The notes under the pieces were generated by a model. That model worked only from the letters and a program-made list of their open reading frames with translations. It had not been told where the DNA came from and searched no databases. Position numbers and translations under genes: made by a program. A stretch of 64,000 nucleotides of DNA. Origin: Rhodosorus marinus (taxonomy: Eukaryota > Rhodophyta > Stylonematophyceae > Stylonematales > Stylonemataceae). The DNA lies in the NCBI GenBank assembly GCA_029953675.1, contig JAMWBK010000005.1, positions 1,426,001 to 1,490,000 of the forward strand, in the 5' to 3' direction. Shown piece by piece: positions 10,107-22,762 of this stretch. The stretch's first letter is position 1; the number at the start of each line of letters is the position of its first letter.

Positions 10107-11396
10107 TTAGATACCGGAGAAGAACGCTGGATCATGTACGGTCGTCTTCTTCTTCTTCTTCCGCGAACGCCGTGGTTCTAGTGGTAGAGGCTCTCGAACG
10201 TGGGAGTCCGAGTGGCTGCATTTGATTTCCTCGCCAGTTTCTGACTGTCCCGGTTCTTGCGCAGTATCGTCGCTTTCGTGGTAAAAGTCAGCAACGTCGT
10301 GGAACTTAATAACGTCATCATGGGAACAGGACGCTAGAACGCGCTGATCGCAGGAGAGCGAGAGCCGTTCAATTGGTAGGTCCCCGTGCTTTCCAGCGAG
10401 TCCGAGGAATTTGTTGGGCTGAAGTTGTATGACGCGAATCATGCCGTCGCTCGAGCCCGTGAATATCGTATCTTCGTCCACTTTCACGATCGCGTCAACG
10501 CTGTGCGGATGGCCGGGAAACCTATCGGTTAGGTCAGACCAGTCTGCCCTCGAAAATATGTTCAGGTGACCATCAGAGCTTCCACAAACAACTTTCCTCC
10601 CGCCCTTGACCACTGACAACGACAGCAGCTCGTCATCAACTCCACCAGACATAGTGGAGACCTTCAACCCTGGGCTTCCGTTGGAGTTTGAAGTGCTAGA
10701 GGACATCCTCAGATCCCACACTCCTAGACATCCATCGGCGCTGCTAGTGAGAACACTTTTTAAGCCGTGTCCTAGTTCTGAGATATCGCTGACGTAGTCC
10801 AGATGCTCGTGCCTCTTGAGAACAAAACTTGAGCTCCTCATGTCCCACAGTCGGACCTGGAAAGAAGGATAGACGTTGGTTGAGAATAGGTCCAGAGGGT
10901 TCGCTTGCTGGGGACGGAAACTGAGTGATTCTTCTCCCTTAAGGCCCACCATTCCTTCATCCTCTCCCACTACCATCACGTTGGGATTGCTGCCAATGCT
11001 AGCGATGGCGGTGATGCCAATATCATCACCAGATTTTCTTTTGATCTTCTTCAGGTCTCGCACCCCTCCAGAATCAATATCGATCGTGCAGAACGTCCCA
11101 TCCGAGGCTCCGCAGACAGCGTATTTGCCGTCGACGGTGACGGACACTACGCGAAGTCCTGATGGTACCAGTGAACGTATGGAGTGAACCGGTTCCGTTC
11201 TCCTTTCTAAATTGTACACCGAAAAACTGCCATCTACCAGTCCCAGCATCAAATGACTTGGCGCTTGTGGGTGAAACTTGGCGTCCAAGGCCGAGCAGGG
11301 CATCCTCAGGTCTTCAACTGCATTGTCGTTCTCCTCCCCCATCTTTTTTCCTTCTGTGCAGGCTTCTGAAGACACCTCCCGTCGGCCACCCAACAA
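10107..11396 (-). CDS. WDR55: WD-repeat protein 55 homolog, 2 exons
   Basis: WD40 propeller protein of the WDR55/Jip5 family, which acts in large-subunit rRNA processing in the nucleolus. The C-terminal half matches well: VVCGSSDGHLNIFSRADWSD, then TIFTGSSDGMIRVIQLQPNK and VLASCSHDDVIKFHDVADF, with a basic tail RRSRKKKKK and PAFFSGI as in the family. The frame is open from 11396 to 10107 (429 codons). A 93-nt stretch, 10857-10949, begins GTGGGC, ends TTTCCAG, encodes non-WD residues and is a multiple of three, so it is very likely an in-frame intron. Removing it joins VGEDEGM to VRLWDMRSSSF and gives 398 aa. A second in-frame Met near 11342 (MGEEND) could also be the start. Confidence 0.88.
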   Translation of the reverse strand: MLGGRREVSSEACTEGKKMGEENDNAVEDLRMPCSALDAKFHPQAPSHLMLGLVDGSFSVYNLERRTEPVHSIRSLVPSGLRVVSVTVDGKYAVCGASDGTFCTIDIDSGGVRDLKKIKRKSGDDIGITAIASIGSNPNVMVVGEDEGMVGLKGEESLSFRPQQANPLDLFSTNVYPSFQVRLWDMRSSSFVLKRHEHLDYVSDISELGHGLKSVLTSSADGCLGVWDLRMSSSTSNSNGSPGLKVSTMSGGVDDELLSLSVVKGGRKVVCGSSDGHLNIFSRADWSDLTDRFPGHPHSVDAIVKVDEDTIFTGSSDGMIRVIQLQPNKFLGLAGKHGDLPIERLSLSCDQRVLASCSHDDVIKFHDVADFYHESDDTAQEPGQSETGEEIKCSHSDSHVREPLPLEPRRSRKKKKKTTVHDPAFFSGI

Positions 11397-11561
11397 CTCG
11401 GGAAACAGACTTTCACCGCCAAAACATCTGCTTTACAAGTCATTCAACTCCTAGCCCTGCAAACTATTGTACTACTCGTCGGTTACGATGGCTTGGCATC
11501 GGCTCCTAACTCGTTACCTGAACCCGCATCATCATCAGAAAGTATTTCTCCGCACACAAGC

Positions 11562-12218
11562 TCATCCAGCGCTCCTCTTTGCTGTAGGAAACCTCTCACT
11601 GGGCTTTTCTAATCCTGGTCGTGAATCGGCCGGTTCCAATACTTCAGTTCGCTCATGGTACCGTTCTAGTTTGCTTTTGAGGCTTAGCCTTTCCAGCTTT
11701 AGTTTTTTGTCCAAGAGACCGAGATAATGTATCACTAAAATATCAATCTGTATCCAGAGCAAAGCCGGGTTTCTACAATCTTGGCCTGACGAATTGTCCC
11801 CTGGCATATCGTTCGGTTTTGCGTGGCCCACAGCGATTCTCTCCAATTTCTAGTACTCACAAATTGGTGGCTTCTGTGGTAGGTCCAAATAGCAGCGCAA
11901 GGTGGATAACCATGATCAGCGCTTCTTTGGATGCTTTGCGGAATTCCTGCTTCATTAATACACCGGCCCTGTGACTCTCAACTGCCCTCAAGCTCCGTCT
12001 GCGTGCGCTGGAGACCGTGTACTCGAGAGAGTTCTCTTCCTTCCAATGGGTCGCGGCGGTGCGTGCCCAAAACCTCAACAGGTGGGCAGGTCGAGCTTGA
12101 CCACCTGACTATATGCTATTGTTGTTCGTCACCAGTGAGGCGTATAGAGGGGTAAATGGTCCAAGATTCGACGATCTAGTGCCTGGTGAACCTGTCCTGT
12201 TCAGACCGGTCCTCTCCA
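11562..12218 (-). CDS. Small protein with two hydrophobic segments, unknown function
   Basis: Minus-strand exons 11864-12077 (approximate 5' limit) and 11562-11792 join in phase across an intron starting GTGAGTACTAG. The joined sequence has hydrophobic helices ALIMVIHLALLFGP and NPALLWIQIDILVIHYLGLL followed by a charged helix DKKLKLERLSLKSKLERYHE, and it stops at 11562. Upstream the frame continues through a basic region (RTAATHWKEENSLEY). The initiation exon is not settled; an ATG at 12218 is a candidate, but I cannot find a convincing splice from it. This could be a small organelle membrane protein. I do not recognise it. Confidence 0.45.
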
Positions 12219-12557
12219 CGGTTCATGCGATAATTATATAATTAACCACTTGAGACAAACTTTCACAATGCAGCAGCCACGGATACTCTGCAATTTCACA
12301 GCGAACCCCTCAGTGAAAGCTAGCTTTTCCGTTTCTCAATTGATACATGCCTCAATTCTTGCGAACTGTGCAATCCACAGAGCAGGAACCTTTCAAACAA
12401 CTACAAGCTGTTGGCAGCTTCGGTGGCACAATGCTTCCTGTTCAAAATGAATGACGTTGAGCAAGCAAGAACGAAGTCCGAAGCCACGAGTTCTACTAAA
12501 TGCACTTAAGGAATACCGCATGTATTCCACACTTCATCACGGATGGCGTACCGGATC
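12219..12557. other. Intergenic between convergent/tandem minus-strand genes
   Basis: 339 bp with a short AT palindrome near 12228-12245 and no supported gene. Confidence 0.45.
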
Positions 12558-14744
12558 TCATCCCTCAGGGCTTGCGGATGATTTGTACATTTGGTGGTCT
12601 ATCTTCGGGCATTCGGCAGCAATAGTCTCCCACTTTTGCAGCTTCTCCTTGTAGTATCTGACCCGTTCATCGGCGAGGTTCCGGAACGCAGAACCCAGGA
12701 CCGTCTCAAGCGACTGCCTGTACCTTTGTAGCTCGGAGAACTGTAGGCATAGTGAATTTGTGGTGGCGTAGAAAAGCACTTTTAGCTCCGCTCAGTGCAA
12801 ATGCATGGCGCAGAATCCTCTTACAGTCACGTTAATAACATTTTGGTAATGCTTTCGAAACTCTGCTAGATCGGTGGCCGCGTTGCTGACCGCTTCACGA
12901 AGAGCCTTGTCATCTGCGACGGATTTTTCAGGCTGCTGTTGACGAGACTCTGTCGTCCAAGAGCCTTCTCTTTTCTCGAGCTTCGCTCGGAGCTTTGTGT
13001 AGGTGGTTGCGGCGTGCTCGTATGCTTCCCGCTCCGTAAATCGTCGGCCAAGAATGTTCTTCACGTTCTGAAACATATTTACATAATCTGTGAGAACCTG
13101 CAGGAGAGTGACTGAACCAGTGAGCTTCAAAACTTTATCAATGGGGCTTGTAAGGTGCGATCATCCGAGTTGATACCTCTAAAAGCAGGGACTCTGCCGG
13201 GGTTACGGGAGAGCGGGAGTGAACTGTTTCCTGGAGCCGCGTGTCTTCAAGAGGCTCAAAAGCATCTGCAACCAGAGCTAGCAGGTTTTTTGCTTCCTTC
13301 CCTTCAACCTTCCCAAGTTTCTCGATCGATTTTTGAACCTTGGCCGACTCTTTGCGATGGTTATCAGTGGTTTCCAATGTTAGAATTAGCGATCTTCGTA
13401 TCTCTGTCAACGCCTGACCAAGCGCCTCAAAACTCCTGCATCGGCGAGAGCAAGAAGAAAAGTTAGCAGTCGAGGCGGGTTCCGGACGGAAAAGCAATGA
13501 AATAAATCTTACTCTCGTAGTTGCTCGAGGCTCTTAGCTGTGACATCGCGAGCTAAAGCATCCTCCTCCCTTCCCTTTTTCAGCAAAAAGTCAAGACCTT
13601 CGTCAATACGTCTCCCAATCTGCCAGAATCTATAACTTATCCATCGCAAAAGCTGTTGCATGCCATGCTGCTCCTTCCTAATTCCCAAGGATGTCGCAAT
13701 AGCCTCGTCACCAGGGCTTGTGATCTGTTCACTTCTGATAATCTTCCATTGAGTTGAGCTATCGACACCGACGAAAGCTTGAACCTCCTCTGTGCCGCCA
13801 AGCACTGGGTGAGAGATAACTCTATGGAGATATCGCTCCAAGCTGAACCTTCTGAATTCTTCATAAGAGTCGCCCAGTCGAATGCGAAGTGGCGCATTCA
13901 TTAAATTCGGTAGGAAGGGCACCAGCAGTCCTTCGTACCTAGCGCGCAGTCTTGTGTCCAGCCAGACAAAGTCGGCGATAGTTCTCACTACCGCTGCGGG
14001 CTCGACTGCTCCCTTCGAGGAATCGTCTTCCTCCTCAAGGACTTTAAGAGCAGATACTATAAACAAGCCCGAGCTCTTCCCGCTCCGGTCTGTTCTTGCA
14101 GTAAGCTTTACATCGTTTGGAGATCCTGTACAGATTTTGAAGCTCTTTCTCAGCGCTTGGTTCCGTGTTGCAATCTACTTAGAGGTACCCACAGCTCCAT
14201 CTCACCTGCCGAAGGACATTCGTTCGAACCAATACTGTCATTTACGGTGGGGATAACGAGGTTTGGAAATGTGAAGTCTACGACGGATGCGCTTGAGCCC
14301 AGGGAACTATCCTCCTTCTCGCTTCTCTGACGTAGCGGATCGTCCAGACTTTTAGTCTGCCGAAACAAAGCCCATCAAGAGAGTATCAGCACACGCGAAT
14401 AAGCTCTTCGCGAAGCTGCTAGAGCTGCTTCATACCTTTTTCTGCCTCCAAGCCTCGCCGGGGTCAGTAACCTGTACAAACTTATTCTCAAACAAGCCAT
14501 CGCAACTCTCCCGCCTGCCCTCCTCCAACAAAACCTGTCCCCCACCGCTCCTCGCTCTGTACAATCCATCGAATTCCACAGGTATATTAACTTTAAACTT
14601 AGATTCATCACTGGGTTCATTTCCAAACCCAGACCTTCCTCCCGGTGTGGTACCAATCGATACTTCATCCTCCTCGTCATCCACCAGTTTCACATCAAAC
14701 TCCTCCGAACCATGGAGGGGATGTCTCGATAGAGGGTGATCCAT
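12558..14744 (-). CDS. Sorting nexin, Vps5/SNX1-SNX2 type (PX-BAR), 6 exons
   Basis: Retromer-associated SNX-BAR protein that shapes endosomal tubules. Exons 14436-14744, 14206-14356, 13513-14155, 13177-13435, 12825-13097 and 12558-12740 join in phase to give about 605 aa, as expected for the family. Residues 1-150 are acidic and disordered (VKLVDDEEDEVSIGTTPGG). A PX domain follows (about 155-270) with VVRTIADFVWLDTRLRARYE and LLVPFLP, the usual R-DF-L and PP-loop positions. The rest is helical and matches the Vps5 BAR region: QALTEIRRSLILTLETTDNH, DYVNMFQNVKNILGRR, and a C-terminal RYYKEKLQKWETIAAECPKI. A strict RRY/F phosphoinositide motif is not evident, so lipid choice is open. The opposite-strand frames in this region are shadows. 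Confidence 0.88.
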
Positions 14745-15910
14745 AGTTTACCTGCCAATAAGTACAAAATAAACCTATTAACCCAAAAACCATTGGCAAA
14801 AACCCCCTCCATTGAGTCCCTCCTCAAATCGTTAGCAAATATCCACCCAAACCCCCCGAGCCTTTATCTTCTTCCCACTCAAAAGCCTGAAAAACTCCTG
14901 ACCTTCAAGCAGAATCAGACATTATTTTAAATTGTGTAATAAAAACGAGGATACAATCATTTGGATGCAAATATTGATTGATATAGTCAACATGGACTCA
15001 AGTGATTGATGAGTCTAAGGATTGAAGGTACCGGGACACTTTCCACTTGTTTGAAATTTTTGCATGCAGACTGGCTGTCAACGTGCCGAACAGCTCTGCG
15101 ATGGCAAGGCTATGAGAATCCTGGATGTGCGAGAGAGAAAAACATGCCCTAAGATCTGATGAACCTCTGTTCAGACCAGACTACTAGGCCCGGGGGAAGT
15201 ACAAAAGCAATACGCTTGGGCAGGATGGAATAGGTTAAAACGCGAGGAGGGTGGTTTGGGTCTGCGCTCATGTGGCCTGTGAGGGTTTCGCTTTAATCTG
15301 CTGGAATGTGGTGTCAGTATGCTGAGCAGCCTCATATTTTGCCAAAAGCGCTCTTCGTTTTGCCCCGCCGCCTTTCATGGACGTGCGCACGACGAGCAGC
15401 CCAACAGATTTCGGTTTGTTTTCATGATATCATGTCCTTTAGGGGGGGGAATATGACGGCAGCTAAACGCCTAGTGCTAAATACCACAAACCAAACAAAC
15501 CTTCGAAAATCCTTCCGACCAAAGTCTGCTGCCGAATCTAACCACCATCCTCCAGGTAGTTTCAAAACAGTACTTTGTACTAGTTGTACTAGGATATTTC
15601 CGAGAGTTTTACGTTCATGTCGAAACTCGCCTGTTTTTTGATAATTGATTTAGTACGTTAAAGTACTAAACTGTACTAGTGTGTTTTCTCAGGCCTTCGG
15701 ACCTGGAAACCGGCTTCTCTGATGAGGAAGAAGGCGGCTTACGGATTTCGATCGGGAGGGCTGCTTGGCGAAGTTGATGGGGGTTTGAGATCGATCAAAG
15801 CGAAGACAGGAAGATTAACGTATATCTTGTTGACTCTCGATGTGATTAGTTGTCATAGATCAACTAGCGTTTCTTTGTTTTCCTTTGTTGTTGGGTTCTT
15901 GTCCGGCACG
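14745..15910. promoter_or_regulatory. Intergenic / promoter of RuvB-like 2 with clustered TGTACTAG motifs
   Basis: About 1.2 kb between the divergent sorting nexin and RuvB-like 2. No gene is supported. Between 15569 and 15683 the word TGTACTAG occurs three times with further GTACT words, just upstream of the RuvB-like 2 start. A short open frame, 15722-15910, is in frame with the RuvB-like 2 start but has no similarity, and I treat it as 5' leader. Confidence 0.35.
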
Positions 15911-17765
<1,855 letters not shown>

Positions 17766-18467
17766 AAAGCGCTGGGCAAAACACTCGCTATTCGAAACTT
17801 TCGTCGTCGTGTGCAAGTGATCGAGTTATGTACGCTCGGCCTGCTGACAAGACCAAAGGGTAGCCCTCCAATGAAATGAAATTCCGTGCAGCGATGAAGG
17901 TGCTATCGCGCGCTATTCTCGTCTTGAGATCTCAAGCTTTTGCCCATCGCGGAACAAGAGCGGTTTAGGGACGACTTGTTCAACCGTCACGCCAGTTCAT
18001 GTTCTTGAAGGAGCGGAGATGTCCGTGAACAAAACTACCAATCCAGTTCTGCTGAAACTCGTTTCTTGTTGTAATAAAGACCTCCCTAAAAGTTTGCTCG
18101 AACAGGCTAAATCCCCCTCGCGTGTCAGTTGACCTCATCAAGTGTAAACAATATCTACAAAGGTGACTTTGATCAGTCAAACTGTACCCGGAGTCTCTGC
18201 CTTTCGAGTCTGCTGCCGCGAAAAAGACTGGCTCTAGTATAGTCTGATCTTCTTCGCGGCGCCGCCTTAGCTACTGCTATTCTGTTTTCGAGGAAGCGCT
18301 GCTTAAGGAGATCTCTCTATGTAGACTACGACGGGAGAACGAGGTGTACTAGCATTGCTCGGGTGAGGTTAGTAACCACCACAGGGGCTTTGGGGGGAAC
18401 TGAACACCCTTGGAAGAGCGCACTTGGTAGAAGATAGGTTAAGCTTGCTTGGCGGTTATCTTCAGTG
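17766..18467. other. Intergenic, no supported gene
   Basis: About 700 bp between two plus-strand genes. A 67-codon open frame on the minus strand at 17980-18180 shows no recognisable family. Confidence 0.45.
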
Positions 18468-20564
18468 ATGGCTGTCAGATCTGTTGACTTGGATGGGAAC
18501 GCAAGCAAAGTGGTGTGGGGTTCTGTGGATGGGACGGTGAGACAATGGGACATCGGAAGGAGCGAATGGGCAGCCCCGTCGTTTAGAATCTCGGGCATGA
18601 CCCTGAAAAGGGTCTCGTATACACCGAATGGGGACAACCTTGCGCTGGTGTCCGATAAATCGTCTACTGTCGGCGTTTGCGAGGCGTTGAATGGGAACTT
18701 TGTTGACAAGTTCTCCTTCAAGAGCCACTCCAGCGTTGTACAGGATGTCAGCTTCGTTGCCCAGCAGCAGCCTGGAGCGTACATGGCATATGCCGTCACA
18801 GGGGATTCATCGCTCCGTTTGTGGAACGCTACTGAGAACGTGTGCATGCAGAGTTTTCACGGGCACGATCGCCAAGTTCTGTGTTCGAAGCTCTCCAATG
18901 ATCATAACCGACTATTTAGTGGCTCCTACGATGGTCATGTCCGCGTCTGGGACGTCGGGACTGGTGAAACTGTCCTTCTCTTGGAAGGCCATAGGGACGG
19001 AGTAATGGATATCTCAGTATCGCCAGATGAGAATCGTATAGTTGCCAGTACGGGTGATGGCCAACTAATCGTATGGGATGTACTCACGTCGCAGCGAATC
19101 GCAAAGGCAAAGGTTCATCATGGCGGCCCCGCATATTGCGTAGTTTACGACTCCGAGGGGCTCTGGACGGCTTCCGGGGGTCGTGACGGTAAAGTCATAC
19201 TCAGCGATTCGACGAGAAGACTGCGATCCAAGGGAGAACTCGCCGGGCACTCCTCGTCTGTGTTTGATCTTTCTTGGTCTGCAGACCGACGCCTCCTGGC
19301 TTCTGGATCGCGGGATGGCTCAGTAAGACTGTGGGGACTGAACGAGGGGGACACAAACGTTGTTGTTCTGGACAACGCGGAAGATACTTCCCAGGTCCAA
19401 GACAGACATCTAAAAGCATCCTTTCCTCAGGCCGGAGGTGCTGTGGCGTACAGCAATCCTGGTCAGGGACGCTGCCTAGTTTGCTTCGAACCCTACTCCA
19501 CTACCATCCGGATCCCAATGGTTAGTGGGGTATGCGGCCATACGTTCACCTGTCGTCCTTGCTATGAGGAGCTCAAACGGAAGCAGACAGAACCGCAGTG
19601 CCCGCTATGCCGAAGAAACCTTGACAAAGTCGTCCCGAATTTTGAGTTGCTTTCGCTGCTTTCGGAGGGTGACGATCCTGATCCAAGACCTTCGACGGTT
19701 GAAAGATCTTCCCCAGCTCCGCCCGACTGGGTCGAAATCAACTTGGAGAGTTTGATATGGACACAAAGCGAGAGTTCTAAACTTGGCGAGGGCGCGTACG
19801 GGGCTGTGTATAGTGCACTTTTTGAGGGAGAGATGGTGTGTGTCAGAGTGCTTCCGACCAACCTCCCCGAGCTCAAGAATGACCACGTTTCCAGGATGAT
19901 GTCTCTCCGGCATAGGAATGTTGCGTCGATAATGGGTGTAGTGAAAAGAAATAACCAGAACCGAATCATCCTTTATGAATACTACAGCGCTGGCGCACTG
20001 AGAGACGGCATGAAGCACCTTGAGGATATGTCGCATGAGGTCAAGTTGTCGATGGCAATACAACTTTGCAATGCAGTGGATTACCTTCATTCGAGAAAGC
20101 TCTCGCATGGCTCCCTTTCATCGAGCAGCGTGCTTCTCACCGACCACCTGACGGAGTGGGACTCCAGAAGCAAGCTCAAGGTCGCCGATGCTGGTCTTCG
20201 ATACATTGCTAGAAAGTTTTCGAGCCATAGCGATCAATACAGATCTCCCGAGTGCTGGTCCGTCGACCAGCTGAACGGCGGGGAAGGCGCTTTCCCAATG
20301 GATATCTACGCTTTAGGCGTCCTACTCGCTGAGTTATTCTCCGGAAAACCTGCTTGGAAGGGGAGTGCCCCAGCGGACATCCGAACGCTCGTACTAGACA
20401 AGGACGAACGTCCTGAAATTCTCCTCGACGGCATGGAAGCGGTCATCGCCGATACAATACGAAAATGTTGGCAGAAAGACCCGGCAGTACGTCCCAAAGC
20501 TCGGGATGTGCTTACAACCCTGTCGATGATCCCTACAGCTCCAACGATACCGGACGTACCTTGA
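18468..20564 (+). CDS. WD40-RING-pseudokinase fusion protein, single exon
   Basis: An intronless frame of 698 aa with three modules. Residues 1-310 form WD40 repeats (for example DNRLFSGSYDGHVRVWDVG-like blades: RLFSGSYDGHVRVWDVGTGE, RIVASTGDGQLIVWDVLT, LLASGSRDGSVRLWGLNEG). Residues 336-385 are a RING-HC finger: CLVC, then CGHTFTCRPC and CPLC, all eight ligands present, so E3 ligase activity is plausible. Residues about 430-690 are a protein kinase fold with a glycine loop LGEGAYGAVYSALFEG, but the VAIK lysine is Arg (VCVRVL), the HRD motif is HGS, the catalytic-loop Asn is Ser, and DFG is DAG; YRSPECWSVDQL, DIYALGVLLAELFSGKPAWKG and KDPAVRPKARDV mark the C-lobe. It is therefore a likely pseudokinase. 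The RING-then-kinase order resembles plant KEG, without its ankyrin/HERC part and with WD40 added in front. The ATG at 18468 follows a GTG that must not be taken as start. The lack of introns stands out against its neighbours. Confidence 0.88.
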   Translation: MAVRSVDLDGNASKVVWGSVDGTVRQWDIGRSEWAAPSFRISGMTLKRVSYTPNGDNLALVSDKSSTVGVCEALNGNFVDKFSFKSHSSVVQDVSFVAQQQPGAYMAYAVTGDSSLRLWNATENVCMQSFHGHDRQVLCSKLSNDHNRLFSGSYDGHVRVWDVGTGETVLLLEGHRDGVMDISVSPDENRIVASTGDGQLIVWDVLTSQRIAKAKVHHGGPAYCVVYDSEGLWTASGGRDGKVILSDSTRRLRSKGELAGHSSSVFDLSWSADRRLLASGSRDGSVRLWGLNEGDTNVVVLDNAEDTSQVQDRHLKASFPQAGGAVAYSNPGQGRCLVCFEPYSTTIRIPMVSGVCGHTFTCRPCYEELKRKQTEPQCPLCRRNLDKVVPNFELLSLLSEGDDPDPRPSTVERSSPAPPDWVEINLESLIWTQSESSKLGEGAYGAVYSALFEGEMVCVRVLPTNLPELKNDHVSRMMSLRHRNVASIMGVVKRNNQNRIILYEYYSAGALRDGMKHLEDMSHEVKLSMAIQLCNAVDYLHSRKLSHGSLSSSSVLLTDHLTEWDSRSKLKVADAGLRYIARKFSSHSDQYRSPECWSVDQLNGGEGAFPMDIYALGVLLAELFSGKPAWKGSAPADIRTLVLDKDERPEILLDGMEAVIADTIRKCWQKDPAVRPKARDVLTTLSMIPTAPTIPDVP

Positions 20565-21074
20565 TTTGTGGGCCTCAACCACGTATGATTAAGTCATGTC
20601 AAGCGCTGACATATGAAGGGGGAACTTATTTATCCTGAAACGCTTAATTAAATGCACCCTAGATTGCCCCTGACGCGTTTGTATCGCACTGATCTGGTTT
20701 AGAGAGCTCTATGCTTTGCGTTCTTCCGTTGAATGTTTCAACAGGAGGCCCGATTACAAGCAGAGGCATCCCGAAACACACCCATTTCAGGAGATACCAA
20801 GCGACTCCGCTACATGCATCGTGCCTGTCGTCCATACCAGCCTTGAGTCACAACCATCGCGCCGTGGATCACATAGCAGAGGGACTCCGTAACGTGCGCA
20901 AGATCTCAAGATCGATTCCGAAAGGCATAACACAGGTTCTATGGTCGTTCTTTGGGTTTCGTGGGTTGAAATCCCTATAGGTGAACCAGGCCTCTAGGTC
21001 TTAACCGAGAGGATCAGCAACACCCCTCGCATCGCTGTACAGTGCGAGTCTTGGGGAAAAACAGTCAAAATCTC
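20565..21074. other. Intergenic, convergent 3' flanks
   Basis: 510 bp between the fusion gene and the convergent NAA30. No gene seen. Confidence 0.5.
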
Positions 21075-21915
21075 CTAGAGGGTCATCTTCAGTCGAAATG
21101 CGTCGCTTCCGTTCAAGTAGTACTTTTCGAGTCTCTTTGCTCGGATGAAGCCGAGGTTGCTGTACAATCTAAGCGCACCTCTGTTGGACTCCTCGGCTTC
21201 CAGGACTACCTCCTCACATCCTGATTCTTTCATCCGCTGTAATGCTGTACACACCAGTTCCGATCCTAAGCCTATTTTTCAGAGGAATTGTGCATGTTGG
21301 TCCTGTTTCGTTCTACCTTTTGGAGAAAACGATTAAATCAACCATGAATCGAGAGGCATGCTTACCACATTTCCGTCGGTCCTTCCTCACAGCTAACATT
21401 GCAATGTATCCTCGAAGGACCCTCTTCGCGGATTTTTCGAGCTTGCAAACAATGCATCCTACACAGTCTTCTCCTTCCATGGCCTAGTCTCAGATGAGAC
21501 ATGGTTGTCGTTGTGAGTCATGAACCGTTTCGAGACTTAAGTGAATCTTGCTGCTCACCAGAAACGAGAATTGAGGCCATTGATTTAGGAAGTATCGATA
21601 GGTGAAGACTGAATACGGCTCGGAGAGATCGGAATCCTACAAAGCAGACACAAGCGGGCCGAGCCGATCATTAGAACGGTTTCCTCCTAAACTGCAGTTG
21701 ATCTAGTTTCAGCTTACTATCAGGGCTTGTATCAACGGGAGCTGATCTTCTTTCCTGTACCTATTGGAAGGAAAACAACCGGCAAAAGGAACATACAACC
21801 CAAGACTTAGCTCAAGAGAAGCGTTCTCGCCATTCGAATCAACCTCAACCAAACGGAGTGGTGCCTGTTCTTACTGCTCGAAGCGAACAGCACTCTTCTC
21901 GCTTGACAACGCCAT
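21075..21915 (-). CDS. NAA30: N-alpha-acetyltransferase 30, NatC catalytic subunit (Mak3), 5 exons
   Basis: GNAT enzyme acetylating nascent chains starting Met-Leu, Met-Ile, Met-Phe or Met-Trp. Exons 21875-21915, 21718-21760, 21559-21636, 21366-21483 and 21075-21271 join in phase to give about 158 aa. Family signatures follow in order: DSDLSEPYSVFTYRYFLNQW, PQFSFL, GCIVCKLEKSA, RGYIAMLAVRKDRRKCGLGS (acetyl-CoA loop R-x-x-G-x-G), GCEEVVLEAEESNRGALRLY, SNLGF and KYYLNGSDAFRLKMTL at the C-terminus. The gene codes for little more than the GNAT core; human NAA30 has a long N-terminal extension, yeast Mak3 does not. Because every exon is short, no long open frame exists and the gene is easily missed. 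Confidence 0.93.
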
Positions 21916-22762
21916 TGAAATAGAAACCTCCCAGGTCGCACTCCTACTTCTCTGGAACCTTCTCTAGTAGATCTTCAATACGAAGCGTTGGTGGAGGAAA
22001 GCAACTCACGAGAGCTCACGAGCTCTTAAGCGGTTCAATCATGACAAATGTTTGTCTTAGTTCATTCCACCGCGTCAATGCCCGTCTTGGGTTTTCCTAG
22101 TTCGGAGGACGTAACAGCACATGTCACCACCTCCTCACATCAAACCTATCTCGAACGCTCTCTTCATGGCTTGTTGGCGTTGGTGAATACCTTATCCTTG
22201 AGCCAGGATCTAACTTGACCCTGGACCCAGGAACATGGTCTAGGGATACGATAAGAGCCAGCGGAAAAAGTCAAGGTCGTCATGACTAAAGATACTAACT
22301 AGTTTGCAGTTGGACGCACAGATTTCCTTTACTCTGCTGCGTGAGGTGCCGCCGGAAAGAAGCGGTTTTAGTGACAAAGGAGATTGCTAGCCGAACTTTC
22401 TCAAAAAAAAAACCGGAAACTTGTCGGTCAAGTATCGTCGAGTCCGGACCTACTGGTCCGACTTGGATTGGAAGCCAAGATCATATGAAGAGCAGCCGTA
22501 TAAAAGTAAGAGAAAAGCTCTTGGAAACCTCTTCACTTGAACGCTGGTCTACGCAATGGTCTGAGCGCTTCGTCGTCTTTCGTATCATACCGTTCAATGC
22601 TGAGAGCAAAAGTGGACTGCTGATTGAAAACCAGACCGCGATCGCACAGAATGCTGCTTTACGGTTATTCACCCTGAGCATCAGATTCCCCTTAAGCGCT
22701 CAGCGCTACTCGATAACTGCTTCCGAACGCCAACCGAGTGTGAGCATGATCGACAGTGCGGG
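21916..22762. other. Intergenic, no supported gene
   Basis: About 850 bp between NAA30 and the 3' end of SF3A1. An open frame on the plus strand (22341-22829) overlaps the SF3A1 last exon antisense and shows no family. Confidence 0.45.

Noticed and set aside
12558-14700. Plus-strand frames opposite the sorting nexin
   Set aside because: Antisense shadows without similarity.
18465-18467. GTG start for the fusion protein
   Set aside because: Eukaryotic initiation would use the adjacent ATG at 18468; the same applies to GTG/TTG starts at 39714, 44068, 46628 and 47613.
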